Positions 18,702 to 27,379 of a stretch of DNA of 64,000 nt are shown here, piece by piece. Source of the stretch: Erythrobacter sp. (GTDB lineage: Bacteria; Pseudomonadota; Alphaproteobacteria; Sphingomonadales; Sphingomonadaceae); the NCBI GenBank assembly GCA_013822695.1, contig PNKW01000002.1, positions 16,193 to 80,192 on the forward strand, given 5' to 3'. The notes below the pieces were generated by a model. It was given only the letters and a program-made list of their open reading frames with translations. It was not told where the DNA came from and ran no database searches. Positions within the stretch are counted from its first letter, which is position 1, and every line of letters begins with the position of its first letter. A program made the translations under genes and the position numbers.

Positions 18702-19742
18702 TTGCAGCTTCCGCACCATCTTCCCGGCTCGATCGAGCTGTCCATCGTCATCCCGGTCTACAACGAGGAAGCGGGGCTCGATGCGCTGATCGCGCGCGTC
18801 ACCGCCGCCGCCCACGCGCAATTCGGCGAGCGGTACGAGTTCATCCTCGTCAATGACGGGTCGAAGGATGGCAGCTGGAACGCGATCTGCCAGCATGCCG
18901 ATCACGATCCGCGGATCGTCGCGATCAACCTGTCGCGCAACCACGGGCACCAGCTGGCGCTGACCGCGGGGCTCAACCATGTGCGCGGCGACATCATCTT
19001 CGTGCTCGATGCCGACCTGCAGGACCCGCCCGAGCTGCTCGGCCCGATGCTCGAACAGCTGCGGCAGGGCTATGACGTGGTCTATGGCCAGCGCACCAAG
19101 CGCCATGGCGAGACCGCCTTCAAGCGCGGCACGGCGTCGCTGTTCTACCGCACGCTTGCCAGCATGGTCGATACCCACATCCCGCGCGACACCGGCGATT
19201 TCCGCCTGATGACGCGGCGCGTGGTCGACCAGTTGAACGCCATGCCCGAACGCTACCGCTTCATCCGCGGGCTGGTGAGCTATATCGGCTTCAACCAGAT
19301 CGCCTTCCCCTATGAGCGCGATGCGCGCTTTGCGGGGGAGACCCACTACCCCTTGCGCAAGATGCTCGCGCTGGCGGTGGATGCGGTCACCAGCTTCTCG
19401 GTCATCCCGCTCCGCTTTGCCTCGCACCTCGGCATGCTGTTCGGCCTCGCGGGCCTGGTCTCGCTGGCAGGCATCCTGTGGGTGTGGCTTGCGGGCGGCA
19501 CGGTGCAGGGCTGGGCAAGTCTCGCCGCGCTGACGCTCATCATGGGCTCGGTGCAGCTGCTGGTGCTCGGCGTGTTCGGCGAATATCTCGGCCGCATGTA
19601 CATGGAGGGCAAGAGCCGCCCGCTGTTCATCATCTCCGAAGTGCGCCGCCACCCGATCGCCGCCAACGAGGAACCGGTCGGGATCGCCGAGGGCGGCACG
19701 ATCGACACCAAGCGCAGCGAGGGCATCCGTGTCGCAGGCTGA
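18702..19742 (+). CDS. glycosyltransferase family 2, polyprenol-phosphate sugar transferase type
   Basis: About 346 residues. The start is the TTG at 18702, chosen because AGGAGG lies 9 bp upstream and the protein then begins just before LSIVIPVYNEE. The GT-A domain has VNDGSKDGSW and the metal motif DADLQDPPEL. Two C-terminal membrane helices (about 240-265 and 275-300) place it with the DPM1/GtrB/ArnC group, which moves a sugar from a nucleotide to a polyprenyl phosphate at the inner membrane. The next gene overlaps it by 14 bp, and a GtrA gene follows, supporting this assignment. Confidence 0.88.
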   Translation: MQLPHHLPGSIELSIVIPVYNEEAGLDALIARVTAAAHAQFGERYEFILVNDGSKDGSWNAICQHADHDPRIVAINLSRNHGHQLALTAGLNHVRGDIIFVLDADLQDPPELLGPMLEQLRQGYDVVYGQRTKRHGETAFKRGTASLFYRTLASMVDTHIPRDTGDFRLMTRRVVDQLNAMPERYRFIRGLVSYIGFNQIAFPYERDARFAGETHYPLRKMLALAVDAVTSFSVIPLRFASHLGMLFGLAGLVSLAGILWVWLAGGTVQGWASLAALTLIMGSVQLLVLGVFGEYLGRMYMEGKSRPLFIISEVRRHPIAANEEPVGIAEGGTIDTKRSEGIRVAG

Positions 19743-20418
19743 ATTCGACGCCTATGTTGACGAATATGACGCCCAGCACGCCCAATCGGTCAAGCTGAGC
19801 GGGGAAGACCCGGAGTTCTTCGCCGAATACAAGGCGAAGGAGGCCGCGCGCGTGATGGCGGCGGCTGGCCTTGCGCCGCAGCGGATCATGGATTTCGGCG
19901 CGGGGCGGGGCAATTGCATCGCCCACCTTCAGCGCGAATTCCCGAATGCCGCGCTGACCGCGCTCGATGTCTCGGCGCGCTCGCTCACGCACTGCGCCGC
20001 GCGCGCGATCCGGCCGCTCGAGACGGTGTGCTATGACGGCCAGACCCTGCCGTTCGAGGATGCGAGCTTCGACCTCGTCTTCACAGCCTGCGTGTTCCAT
20101 CACATCCCGGCCGAGGACCATATCCGCCTGCTCGCCGAGATCCGCCGGACGCTCACCCCCAAGGGGCGGTTCGTGCTGTTTGAGCACAACCCCTGGAACC
20201 CGCTCACCCGCCATGCGGTGGCGACCTGCCCCTTCGATGTGAACGCGGTGCTGATCAGCGCGCCCGAGATGCGGCGCCGCTTCCGTGCGGCGGGCTTCAA
20301 TGACATCGACCTCAAGTGGACGCTGTTCTTCCCGGCCTTCGCCGCCCCGCTGCGCCCGCTCGAGGCGGGGCTCGGCTGGCTGCCGCTGGGCGCGCAATAC
20401 CGCCTGCTCGCGCGCTGA
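19729..20418 (+). CDS. class I SAM-dependent methyltransferase
   Basis: About 229 residues from a GTG at 19729 inside the end of the glycosyltransferase gene. SAM-binding motif I is IMDFGAGRGNCIAHL, and motif IV with the post-motif is FDLVFTACVFHHIPAEDHI. The acceptor is unknown; the cluster suggests a glycan or lipid-linked sugar. No membrane segments or signal peptide are visible. Confidence 0.85.
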   Translation: MSQAEFDAYVDEYDAQHAQSVKLSGEDPEFFAEYKAKEAARVMAAAGLAPQRIMDFGAGRGNCIAHLQREFPNAALTALDVSARSLTHCAARAIRPLETVCYDGQTLPFEDASFDLVFTACVFHHIPAEDHIRLLAEIRRTLTPKGRFVLFEHNPWNPLTRHAVATCPFDVNAVLISAPEMRRRFRAAGFNDIDLKWTLFFPAFAAPLRPLEAGLGWLPLGAQYRLLAR

Positions 20419-20432
20419 GGGGCCCTGACACC

Positions 20433-20816
20433 ATGCTTGCCCGCCTGCTGCGTTTCGGGCTGACCGGCCTTGCCAATTCGGCGGTGGGCTGGGCGGTGAT
20501 CTTCGGCGGATTGTGGGCGGGCCTTAGCGGGCTTGCGGCCAATGCGGCGGGATACGGCGTCGGGCTGGTGCTGTCCTTCACCTTGAACCGCCGCTTCGTG
20601 TTCGGGGTGACGGGCAAGGTCCGCGCGCCCGAGGTGCTCCGCTTCCTTGCCGCCTTCGCCATCGCTTACGGCGTCAACGTGGCGGTGCTGTTCGCCGCGC
20701 AGGGCGTGCTGGGCGAGGGCAGCGCGCTGGCGCAATTGCCCGCGATCGGGGCCTATATCGTGATCTTCTTCCTCCTCTCGCAATTCGTCGTCTTCAGGCC
20801 GGCAGCATCCGAATGA
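20433..20816 (+). CDS. GtrA-family membrane protein
   Basis: About 127 residues with four predicted membrane helices. It has the family pattern LLRFGLTGLANSAVGWAVIF near the start and LSFTLNRRFVF between helices two and three. GtrA proteins are thought to flip polyprenyl-linked sugars. It lies 14 bp after the methyltransferase and its stop overlaps the next start (ATGA). Confidence 0.9.
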   Translation: MLARLLRFGLTGLANSAVGWAVIFGGLWAGLSGLAANAAGYGVGLVLSFTLNRRFVFGVTGKVRAPEVLRFLAAFAIAYGVNVAVLFAAQGVLGEGSALAQLPAIGAYIVIFFLLSQFVVFRPAASE

Positions 20817-22372
20817 GTCTCGCCCCTTCCGATCCCGTCGTGCCGCCCGGCGGCGCGCGCGCCGCTTTCGATGTGCTGGAACGCTGGTGGGCGATTGCGC
20901 TGGTGTGCCTGATCGCGATTGCCCCGCTGCTGGTGGTGGGGATTGCCCCGCTGACCGACCTTTACGGCCACCTCGGGCGCTATGCGGTGCAGACCGAGCT
21001 GGCACAGCGTCCCGGCCTGCAACCTTTCTTCACCTACGAATGGAAGCTGATCGGCAATCTCGGCGGCGACATTCTGGTCGAGCTGCTGCATCCGATCTTC
21101 GGCCTTGAAGGATCGGTGCGGGCGACTGTGATGATCACGCAGGCCCTCGGCGCGCTCGGGATCGTGCTGGTGAGCCGCGAAGTGCACGGCCGCGTCACGC
21201 CCTTTGCACTGGCGGCGATCCCGCTGATCTATGGCTTCCCGTTCAACTACGGCTTCATCAACTACACACTGAGCATGGCGCTGGCGCTGCTCGCCTATGT
21301 CGCATGGCTTCGGCTGCGGCGGGCTGGGCGCGAGGGGCTGGCGGCTTTGTGGCTGGGCGCGGCGGGCGCGGCGATCTGGGTCGCGCATACCTATGGCTGG
21401 GCGTTCCTCGGGCTGCTGGCGGGATCGACGATGCTGGCCGAGGTCTGGACGGCGCGGATGCATCCGCTGCGCGCAGTGCCGCGCATCCTCGCCGCGTGCT
21501 GGCCGCTGCTGCTGCCGATTGTGCCGATGGTGATCTGGCGCGCGGAAAGCGCGGGCGCGGCGATGTCGGGCTGGGCGTGGCAGTTCAAGTTTGTCTGGGC
21601 GCTGTCGGCGCTGCGCACCTATTGGCGCGATTTCGACATGGCCGCGCTTGCGGCGCTGGTGATGCTGCTCGGCTGGGCACTGGCGAGCCGAGCCGTGCGG
21701 TTTGATCGCGGCGTGGGGATCGCGGCGCTGCTGTGCCTCGTGTTCTTCATGGCCTTGCCATTCCGGGTGTTCGGATCGGCCTTCGCCGACATGCGGCTGC
21801 TGCCCTATGCGCTGGCGCTGGCGCTGGTGGCGATGGGGCCGGGCAAGCAGGCCGCAAGGGCGTGGCTGGTGGCCGGTGCGATTGCGCTCGCCTTCTTCGG
21901 GGTGCGCATGGCGACCACGACCATCGCCTATTCGCGGCAGGACGCGCTTGTGCAGGCCGCGCTCCCGGCGCTCGGCAAGATGCCCAAGGCCGCGCGGGTG
22001 GCGTTCTTCTCGGTCAAGCCTTGCCGCACGCGCTGGGCGCTTGCCCCGCTGGATCACCTCGCAGGCGCGGCGATGGCGCGGCGCGATGCTTTCGTGAACG
22101 ACCAGTGGCAGGCGCCGGGGGTGAACCCGCTCAAGGTCAGCTATCCGGCGGCGGAGCCCTTCGTGCGCGATCCTTCGCATCTGGTGGTGGGCGAGGAGTG
22201 CATCGAAACCCGCTCGCGGGTGCGCCTCTCCACCGCGCTCGCCCTCCTGCCGCGCGGGGCCTTCACCCATATCTGGATCGTCGGCGAGCTGCCGAAACGG
22301 ATCACTCCGCCGCCGGGCTTCGTCGAAGTGCAGGGTGCCGGAAGCGGGCGGCTTTACGCCGCCGCGCGGTAG
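20813..22372 (+). CDS. large polytopic membrane protein, possibly GT-C-like
   Basis: About 519 residues with roughly ten hydrophobic segments. After the first helix comes ITDLYGHLGRY-like sequence (APLTDLYGHLGRYAVQTELA), an acidic-aromatic loop reminiscent of the first periplasmic loop of GT-C glycosyltransferases. The C-terminal 130 residues are soluble. I do not recognise the family with certainty. Its position behind GT2 and GtrA suggests use of a lipid-linked sugar on the outer face of the membrane. Its last 19 bp overlap the convergent amidohydrolase gene. Confidence 0.7.
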   Translation: MSLAPSDPVVPPGGARAAFDVLERWWAIALVCLIAIAPLLVVGIAPLTDLYGHLGRYAVQTELAQRPGLQPFFTYEWKLIGNLGGDILVELLHPIFGLEGSVRATVMITQALGALGIVLVSREVHGRVTPFALAAIPLIYGFPFNYGFINYTLSMALALLAYVAWLRLRRAGREGLAALWLGAAGAAIWVAHTYGWAFLGLLAGSTMLAEVWTARMHPLRAVPRILAACWPLLLPIVPMVIWRAESAGAAMSGWAWQFKFVWALSALRTYWRDFDMAALAALVMLLGWALASRAVRFDRGVGIAALLCLVFFMALPFRVFGSAFADMRLLPYALALALVAMGPGKQAARAWLVAGAIALAFFGVRMATTTIAYSRQDALVQAALPALGKMPKAARVAFFSVKPCRTRWALAPLDHLAGAAMARRDAFVNDQWQAPGVNPLKVSYPAAEPFVRDPSHLVVGEECIETRSRVRLSTALALLPRGAFTHIWIVGELPKRITPPPGFVEVQGAGSGRLYAAAR

Positions 22373-24075
22373 CCGCTGCCGCGCACGAGCTGGCCGGGCC
22401 GCGCGCCGGTCGACTGGTCGAAGCGGCGGATCACTTGCCCTGCGACGATAGTCGCCTCGTAGCCGGTCGCGCGCTGGTGCAGGCGGCGCCCGCCCGCGGG
22501 CAGGTCACGCACGACTTCGGGCAGGTGCAGGGTGAGGTTGTCGAGGTCGATCACGTTCACGTCCGCGCGGCCGCCCACCGTCAGCGTCCCCCGGTCGGCG
22601 AAGCCCACCGCCCGCGCCGCCTTTGCCCCAAGCATATGCACCGCCTCGGCCAGTCCCAGCTTCAGCGGCCCGTCCTTCTGCACGAACTGGGTGAGCAGAT
22701 AGGTCGAATAGCTCGCATCGCAGATCGCCCCGTAATGCGCCCCGCCATCGCCAAGGCCGGGGACGCAATAGGGGTGGCGCAGCATCTCGTGCGCGCTGGC
22801 GAGGCTGGCGTTCTCGTAATTGCCGAGCGCGGCGAGGAATAGCCCGCGCCCCTCGGTTGCGAGCAGTCGGTCATAGGCGATCTCCTGCGGGCTGCACCCG
22901 CGCGCCTCGGCTTGGCCCGCCATGCTCATGTGGGCGGGCGGGGCGTAATCGGGCGGGTTGTCGAGCGGGAACAGCCAGCGCCAGTTGCGCGCCAGTTCGT
23001 TGAAGGGGTGGCCGGGGGTGAAGTCCTCCGAGATCAAAGCCGCGCGCAAGGCGGTATCGCGCATCGCCGCCACTTGCTCGGGGATCGGGAGGTGCGCGAT
23101 CTTCGCCCATGAGGGGCACAGCACGAAGGGGTGCACGGTCAGTTCCAGCCCCGCGATCAGGCCAATCGGGCGCGGCATAACCTGCGCGTTGGCGACACCG
23201 CCCGCCGCATTGGTCGCCTCCAGCATCTCGAGCACCCGCCGCCAGCGCGGCGGCGCGTCATTGCCCGAGGCGAGGGTGAAGGTCGCCGGGCGGCCGCTGG
23301 CGGCGATCATTCGCTCGATCACCGGATATTCCCTGTCCCACCCGACGAAGGCATCGAGCACCACCTGGAATGTCCCCGCGCCGACATCGCCCATGCCGCG
23401 CCCGATGGCTTCGAGTTCGGCAATGTCGGTGTCGAAGGTCGGGATCGCCTCGCCATCGGCGGTCTTGTGGATCGAGAGTCGCGAGGTGGCAAAGCCGAGC
23501 GCGCCTGCCCGCATCGCGTCGGCAGTCAGTTGTCGCATCATCGCCATGTCATCGGCGGTTGCTGGCTCGCGCTTTGCGCCCCTTTCGCCCATGGCGTAGA
23601 CCCGCAAGGGCGAGTGCGGGAGATAGGCCGCAACGTCGATATCGCGCTTTCCGGCGGCGACCTTGTCGAGATATTCGGGGAAGGTCTCCCAGTCCCAGTC
23701 GAGCCCCTCGGTCATCACCACGCCGGGGATATCCTCGACCCCCTCCATGACGTTGATGAGCATTGCGTGATCGCTCTTGCGGCAGGGCGCGAAGCCGACC
23801 CCGCAATTGCCCATCACCGCGGTGGTGACCCCATGCGATGAGGAGGGGGAAAGCTCCTCGGCCCAGATGCACTGGCCGTCGTAATGGGTGTGGACGTCGA
23901 TGAAGCCGGGGGTGACGATCTTGCCGTGCGCGTCGATTTCCTCCGCCCCGCGCCCGCTCACCTGCCCGATTACGACGACGCGCCCGCCGCTGATCGCGAT
24001 GTCGCCCTCGACGAGATCGCCGCCCGTGCCGTCAGCGATTGTGCCGCCGCGGATCACCAGATCATAGTCGGCCAC
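22354..24075 (-). CDS. N-acyl-D-amino-acid deacylase-type amidohydrolase
   Basis: About 573 residues. The amidohydrolase superfamily signs are VTPGFIDVHTHYDGQ (metal H-x-H), the D-aminoacylase hallmark MGNCGVGFAPC, and GDGGAHYGAICDASY late in the chain. The C-terminal beta-sandwich ends in GGRADVNVIDLDNLTLHLP. No signal peptide is seen, so it is probably cytoplasmic. The family hydrolyses N-acyl-D-amino acids; many members have other, undefined substrates. It is 1 bp from the MAPEG gene upstream, probably one operon. Confidence 0.85.
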   Translation of the reverse strand: MADYDLVIRGGTIADGTGGDLVEGDIAISGGRVVVIGQVSGRGAEEIDAHGKIVTPGFIDVHTHYDGQCIWAEELSPSSSHGVTTAVMGNCGVGFAPCRKSDHAMLINVMEGVEDIPGVVMTEGLDWDWETFPEYLDKVAAGKRDIDVAAYLPHSPLRVYAMGERGAKREPATADDMAMMRQLTADAMRAGALGFATSRLSIHKTADGEAIPTFDTDIAELEAIGRGMGDVGAGTFQVVLDAFVGWDREYPVIERMIAASGRPATFTLASGNDAPPRWRRVLEMLEATNAAGGVANAQVMPRPIGLIAGLELTVHPFVLCPSWAKIAHLPIPEQVAAMRDTALRAALISEDFTPGHPFNELARNWRWLFPLDNPPDYAPPAHMSMAGQAEARGCSPQEIAYDRLLATEGRGLFLAALGNYENASLASAHEMLRHPYCVPGLGDGGAHYGAICDASYSTYLLTQFVQKDGPLKLGLAEAVHMLGAKAARAVGFADRGTLTVGGRADVNVIDLDNLTLHLPEVVRDLPAGGRRLHQRATGYEATIVAGQVIRRFDQSTGARPGQLVRGSGYRAAA

Positions 24076-24076
24076 C

Positions 24077-24481
24077 TCAGGCTCCCCTCACCACATTCAC
24101 GATCCCGCCAATCAGCGAACCGAGCACGAAGATATAGATCGGCGGCATCGAGATATAGAGCGGCAGCAGGCGTTTGTCGGGCGCCTTGTGATAGCCCAGC
24201 GCATAGAGCACCCGCATCGGCGGCCAGATGCTCCCGATCGCCGCGGCCCAGAAGGGACTCACGGCATAGGCGAACAGCCACATGCCAGGCAGGAACAGCA
24301 CGAGGTGTTCCAATGTGTTGTGATGCGCGCGCACGTGGCGGACATATTCCTCGGGCCCTTCGTGCGAGGGGGCGGGCACCTTGAATTTGACCCGCGCAAG
24401 GCCCGCTTTGAGCAGCGTGAAATAATAGGCGAGCAGCGCCAGCGCGCTGACGATCACGACATAGATATAGGGGTCTGTCAT
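24077..24481 (-). CDS. MAPEG-family membrane protein
   Basis: About 134 residues with four predicted helices and the MAPEG pattern (R-A-H-H-N-T-L-E-H near residue 50, then the FLPGMWLFAYAV helix). Eukaryotic relatives are glutathione transferases and eicosanoid enzymes; bacterial roles are unknown. Placed directly before the amidohydrolase gene, it is likely co-transcribed with it. It is divergent from bciA. Confidence 0.83.
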   Translation of the reverse strand: MTDPYIYVVIVSALALLAYYFTLLKAGLARVKFKVPAPSHEGPEEYVRHVRAHHNTLEHLVLFLPGMWLFAYAVSPFWAAAIGSIWPPMRVLYALGYHKAPDKRLLPLYISMPPIYIFVLGSLIGGIVNVVRGA

Positions 24482-24584
24482 TGTGCGGCGCCTCTCCCCG
24501 AGCGCTGCCGGAAGGCTGGCGGGGGGAGGGCGGCGCGGCAACTCGCACTTTTGCGCTTGGGGACGGCGCGGGTTAGGGTGGGGC

Positions 24585-25481
24585 ATGACCGAGCTTGCCG
24601 AACGCCCGCGCCGCATCGCCCTTGCCGGGGCCTCGGGCACGATTGGTGCGGCAGTGCTGCGACGGTTGCAGGCCGAGGGGCACGAAGTCGCGGTCGTCCC
24701 GCGCGCGACCCTCGCCGAGCCCCTCGCGCTGGCGCAGGCGCTGGCCGAACGGGCTTGCGAGGTCGTGATCTCCTGCATCGCCTCGCGCTCGGGCGCGCCG
24801 AAGGACGCCGATGCGGTCGATTACGGCGCGAATGCCCGACTGCTTGCGGCGGCGCGGGGGGCGGGGGCTGCGCACTTCATCCTGCTCTCGGCGATCTGTG
24901 TGCAGAAGCCGCTCCTCGCCTTCCAGCACGCCAAGCTGAAGTTCGAGGCCGAATTGCAAGCGAGCGGGATCGGCTATACCATCATCCGGCCGACCGCCTT
25001 CTTCAAGTCGCTCTCCGGGCAGGTGAAGCGGGTCAAGGCGGGCAAGTCCTTCCTCATCTTCGGCGACGGCAACCTCACCCGCTGTAAGCCGATCAGCGAC
25101 GATGATCTGGCGCGGTTCATCGCGGGGTGCATCGGCAATCCGCAAGCGATGGGCAAGGTGCTCCCCATCGGCGGACCCGGCCCGGCGATATCCTTGCGCG
25201 AACAGGGCGAGCTACTGTTCCGGCTTGCGGGCAAGGAGCCGCGCTTCCGCTCGGTCTCGCCCGCCATGTTCACATGGGCCGAGCGGCTGCTAAGCCTAGG
25301 TGCGCCGTTCTCCACCCGGTTCGCGGAGAAGGCGGAATATGCCCGCATCGCGCGCTACTACGCGACCGAAAGCATGCTGGTGCTCGACCCGGTGAGCGGT
25401 GAATATTCCGCCGATCTCACCCCCGAATATGGCTCCGAGACGCTGGCGGATCACTACCGGCGCTTGCTGGCCGAGGCTTAA
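24585..25481 (+). CDS. bciA: divinyl (proto)chlorophyllide 8-vinyl reductase, BciA type
   Basis: About 298 residues. A Rossmann nucleotide site, GASGTIG, is at 15-21. The BciA-specific stretch CVQKPLLAFQHAKLKFEAEL runs over 105-124, followed by IIRPTAFFKSLSGQV and GDGNLTRCKPISDDDLA. The enzyme reduces the C8 vinyl group of divinyl chlorophyllide with NADPH in bacteriochlorophyll synthesis. No other pigment gene is in this window, so it lies outside any photosynthesis cluster here. ATG 24585 gives the family's N-terminus. The last 4 bp overlap the convergent GH42 gene. Confidence 0.85.
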   Translation: MTELAERPRRIALAGASGTIGAAVLRRLQAEGHEVAVVPRATLAEPLALAQALAERACEVVISCIASRSGAPKDADAVDYGANARLLAAARGAGAAHFILLSAICVQKPLLAFQHAKLKFEAELQASGIGYTIIRPTAFFKSLSGQVKRVKAGKSFLIFGDGNLTRCKPISDDDLARFIAGCIGNPQAMGKVLPIGGPGPAISLREQGELLFRLAGKEPRFRSVSPAMFTWAERLLSLGAPFSTRFAEKAEYARIARYYATESMLVLDPVSGEYSADLTPEYGSETLADHYRRLLAEA

Positions 25482-27379
25482 CGCGGCGCGATGTGCCAGC
25501 TGGCGGGAGGCAGCGTCTCGTTGAGGTGGGGAACGGCGAGGGCCTGCGCGGCATAGTTGAAGGTGAAGACGTGGCTGGCGCTGCGGCGCACGCGGATGCC
25601 TTCGGGCAGATCAAGCAGCGCCACGCCCGCCTCGCCCGCCATCCGCTCCACCAGCAGGCGCAGGAGCGCGCGGTCGGGCCAGATCGCGCAGTAGCGGATG
25701 GGGCCGTGACGGTAGACCACCCCGCGTCCCGCGCTGTCCGACAGTTCGGGGGCGAGGCGTGATGCCACATCCTCGCGCCAGCGGGTGACGGCGAAGCCAT
25801 CTGCGGGTTCGGCGATGCCATTGCGCAGAGATTCAACGCGGGTAACGGTGAGCGGGATCGCCTCGCGCAAGGCGCCCGGCGCGAGGCCCTCGGGGATGCG
25901 GAAGCTTTCGGTCTTGCTGCCCGAGCGGGGCCCGAGGAGCACGGGGCATTCGAGCGCCGCCAGCTTCTCCGCAAAGCCCTCGGGGATGATGGGGAGCGTC
26001 GGCACCAGCACCATGCGGTAGCCCGCTAGGTCGGCCGAGGGCGCAAGGATGTCGACATCGAGCCCGCGCTGGCGCAGCGCCGAATAGGTCTCGAACACCA
26101 GTTCCAGATAGCGAAACGATTGCCCTTGCGGCTGGATGCCGATGGTCCACGCCGCCTCATAAGAGAACACCAGCGCCACCGGTGCCTTGGCGGTTTGCTG
26201 CGGGCCTATCCCGGCAAGAACGGCCGACGCCGTGCGCGCCTCGCCTGCGGCCTCGGCCTCGGTGCTGTCGGGGCGCAGCAGGCCTGCGTGCATCTGCTCT
26301 TGCGCGAAGGGAGCCTGCCGCCAGCGGAAATAGGCGGTGAACTCGGCCCCGTGCGCGCAGGCTTCGAGCGTCCACAGCGCCACCATCCCGGGCAGCGGCG
26401 CAGGGTTGAAGCGCGCCCAGTTCACCGGCCCGGGCTGCTGCTCCATCACCCCCCAGCGGCCATTCGAGCACCCCCGGTAAAGGTCATGATGAAAGGCGGC
26501 GATATCGGGGTGGCCCTGCCGGACATAGGCGCGCTTTTCTTCCGATGTGAACCAGAACTGTTCGAGGAAGCCGAGCGGATAGGAATCCCACGTCGCCACA
26601 TCGATATCGCGGCCCACATGGTGGTGATCGAACTCGGTAAAGAAGCCCATGAAATTGTGGGTGATGTCGCGGCCGGGCGAATGGGCGCGGATGATCTCCA
26701 CCTGCTCGCGGTTGAAGCTCGCCACCTGATCGGAGGCGAAGCGGCGGTAGTCGAGCCAATGCGCCGGGTTCGCCTCGGTCACGGTCAGATGCGGCGGATC
26801 GACCTCGGCGAAGCTGCGATACTCCATGCTCCAGAAGACATTGCCCCACGCGGTGTTGAGCGCCTCCACCGTGCCATACCGCGCCGCCAGCCACCCGCGA
26901 AACGCGGCAGCGGCGGCGTCCGAGAAGCTCAACACCGTGTCGTGGCAGCCATATTCATTGTCGGTCTGCCACATTACGATGGCGGGGTGCTGGCCGTATC
27001 GCTGCGCCAGCGCGGCGGTGATGCGCGCACACTCGGCGCGGTAGCCTTCATGGCTGAAGCAGTAATGCCTCCGCGATCCGAAGCCCCGCGGGCGGCCCTG
27101 TTCGTCGATGGCGACCATATCGGGCATCTGGTCCACCAGCCACTTGGGCGGGGTCGCGGTGGGCGTGCCTAGGATCACCTTGAGGCCCGCCGTGTGGAGG
27201 GTTTCGATGGCGCGGTCGAGCCAGCCCCAGTCGTAATGTCCGGGTTCGGGCTCGATCCGGCTCCAGGCGAATTCGCCGATGCGCACCAGCCGCAAGCCCA
27301 TCTCGGCCATCCGCCGCGAGTCCTCGGCCCACCAGCTTTCCGGCCAATGTTCGGGGTAGTAGCAGCAGCCAAGTTTCAT
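25478..27379 (-). CDS. beta-galactosidase, glycoside hydrolase family 42
   Basis: About 633 residues starting MKLGCCYYPEHWPESWWAED. It has the GH42 TIM barrel: acid/base E142 in MWQTDNEYGC and nucleophile E313 in GVMEQQPGPVNWA. The trimerisation and C-terminal beta domains follow, where FSYEAAWTIGIQPQG is visible. No signal peptide is seen, so it acts on galactosides brought into the cytoplasm. Its ATG overlaps the stop of the alpha-galactosidase gene (ATGA), so translation is coupled. Confidence 0.92.
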   Translation of the reverse strand: MKLGCCYYPEHWPESWWAEDSRRMAEMGLRLVRIGEFAWSRIEPEPGHYDWGWLDRAIETLHTAGLKVILGTPTATPPKWLVDQMPDMVAIDEQGRPRGFGSRRHYCFSHEGYRAECARITAALAQRYGQHPAIVMWQTDNEYGCHDTVLSFSDAAAAAFRGWLAARYGTVEALNTAWGNVFWSMEYRSFAEVDPPHLTVTEANPAHWLDYRRFASDQVASFNREQVEIIRAHSPGRDITHNFMGFFTEFDHHHVGRDIDVATWDSYPLGFLEQFWFTSEEKRAYVRQGHPDIAAFHHDLYRGCSNGRWGVMEQQPGPVNWARFNPAPLPGMVALWTLEACAHGAEFTAYFRWRQAPFAQEQMHAGLLRPDSTEAEAAGEARTASAVLAGIGPQQTAKAPVALVFSYEAAWTIGIQPQGQSFRYLELVFETYSALRQRGLDVDILAPSADLAGYRMVLVPTLPIIPEGFAEKLAALECPVLLGPRSGSKTESFRIPEGLAPGALREAIPLTVTRVESLRNGIAEPADGFAVTRWREDVASRLAPELSDSAGRGVVYRHGPIRYCAIWPDRALLRLLVERMAGEAGVALLDLPEGIRVRRSASHVFTFNYAAQALAVPHLNETLPPASWHIAPR

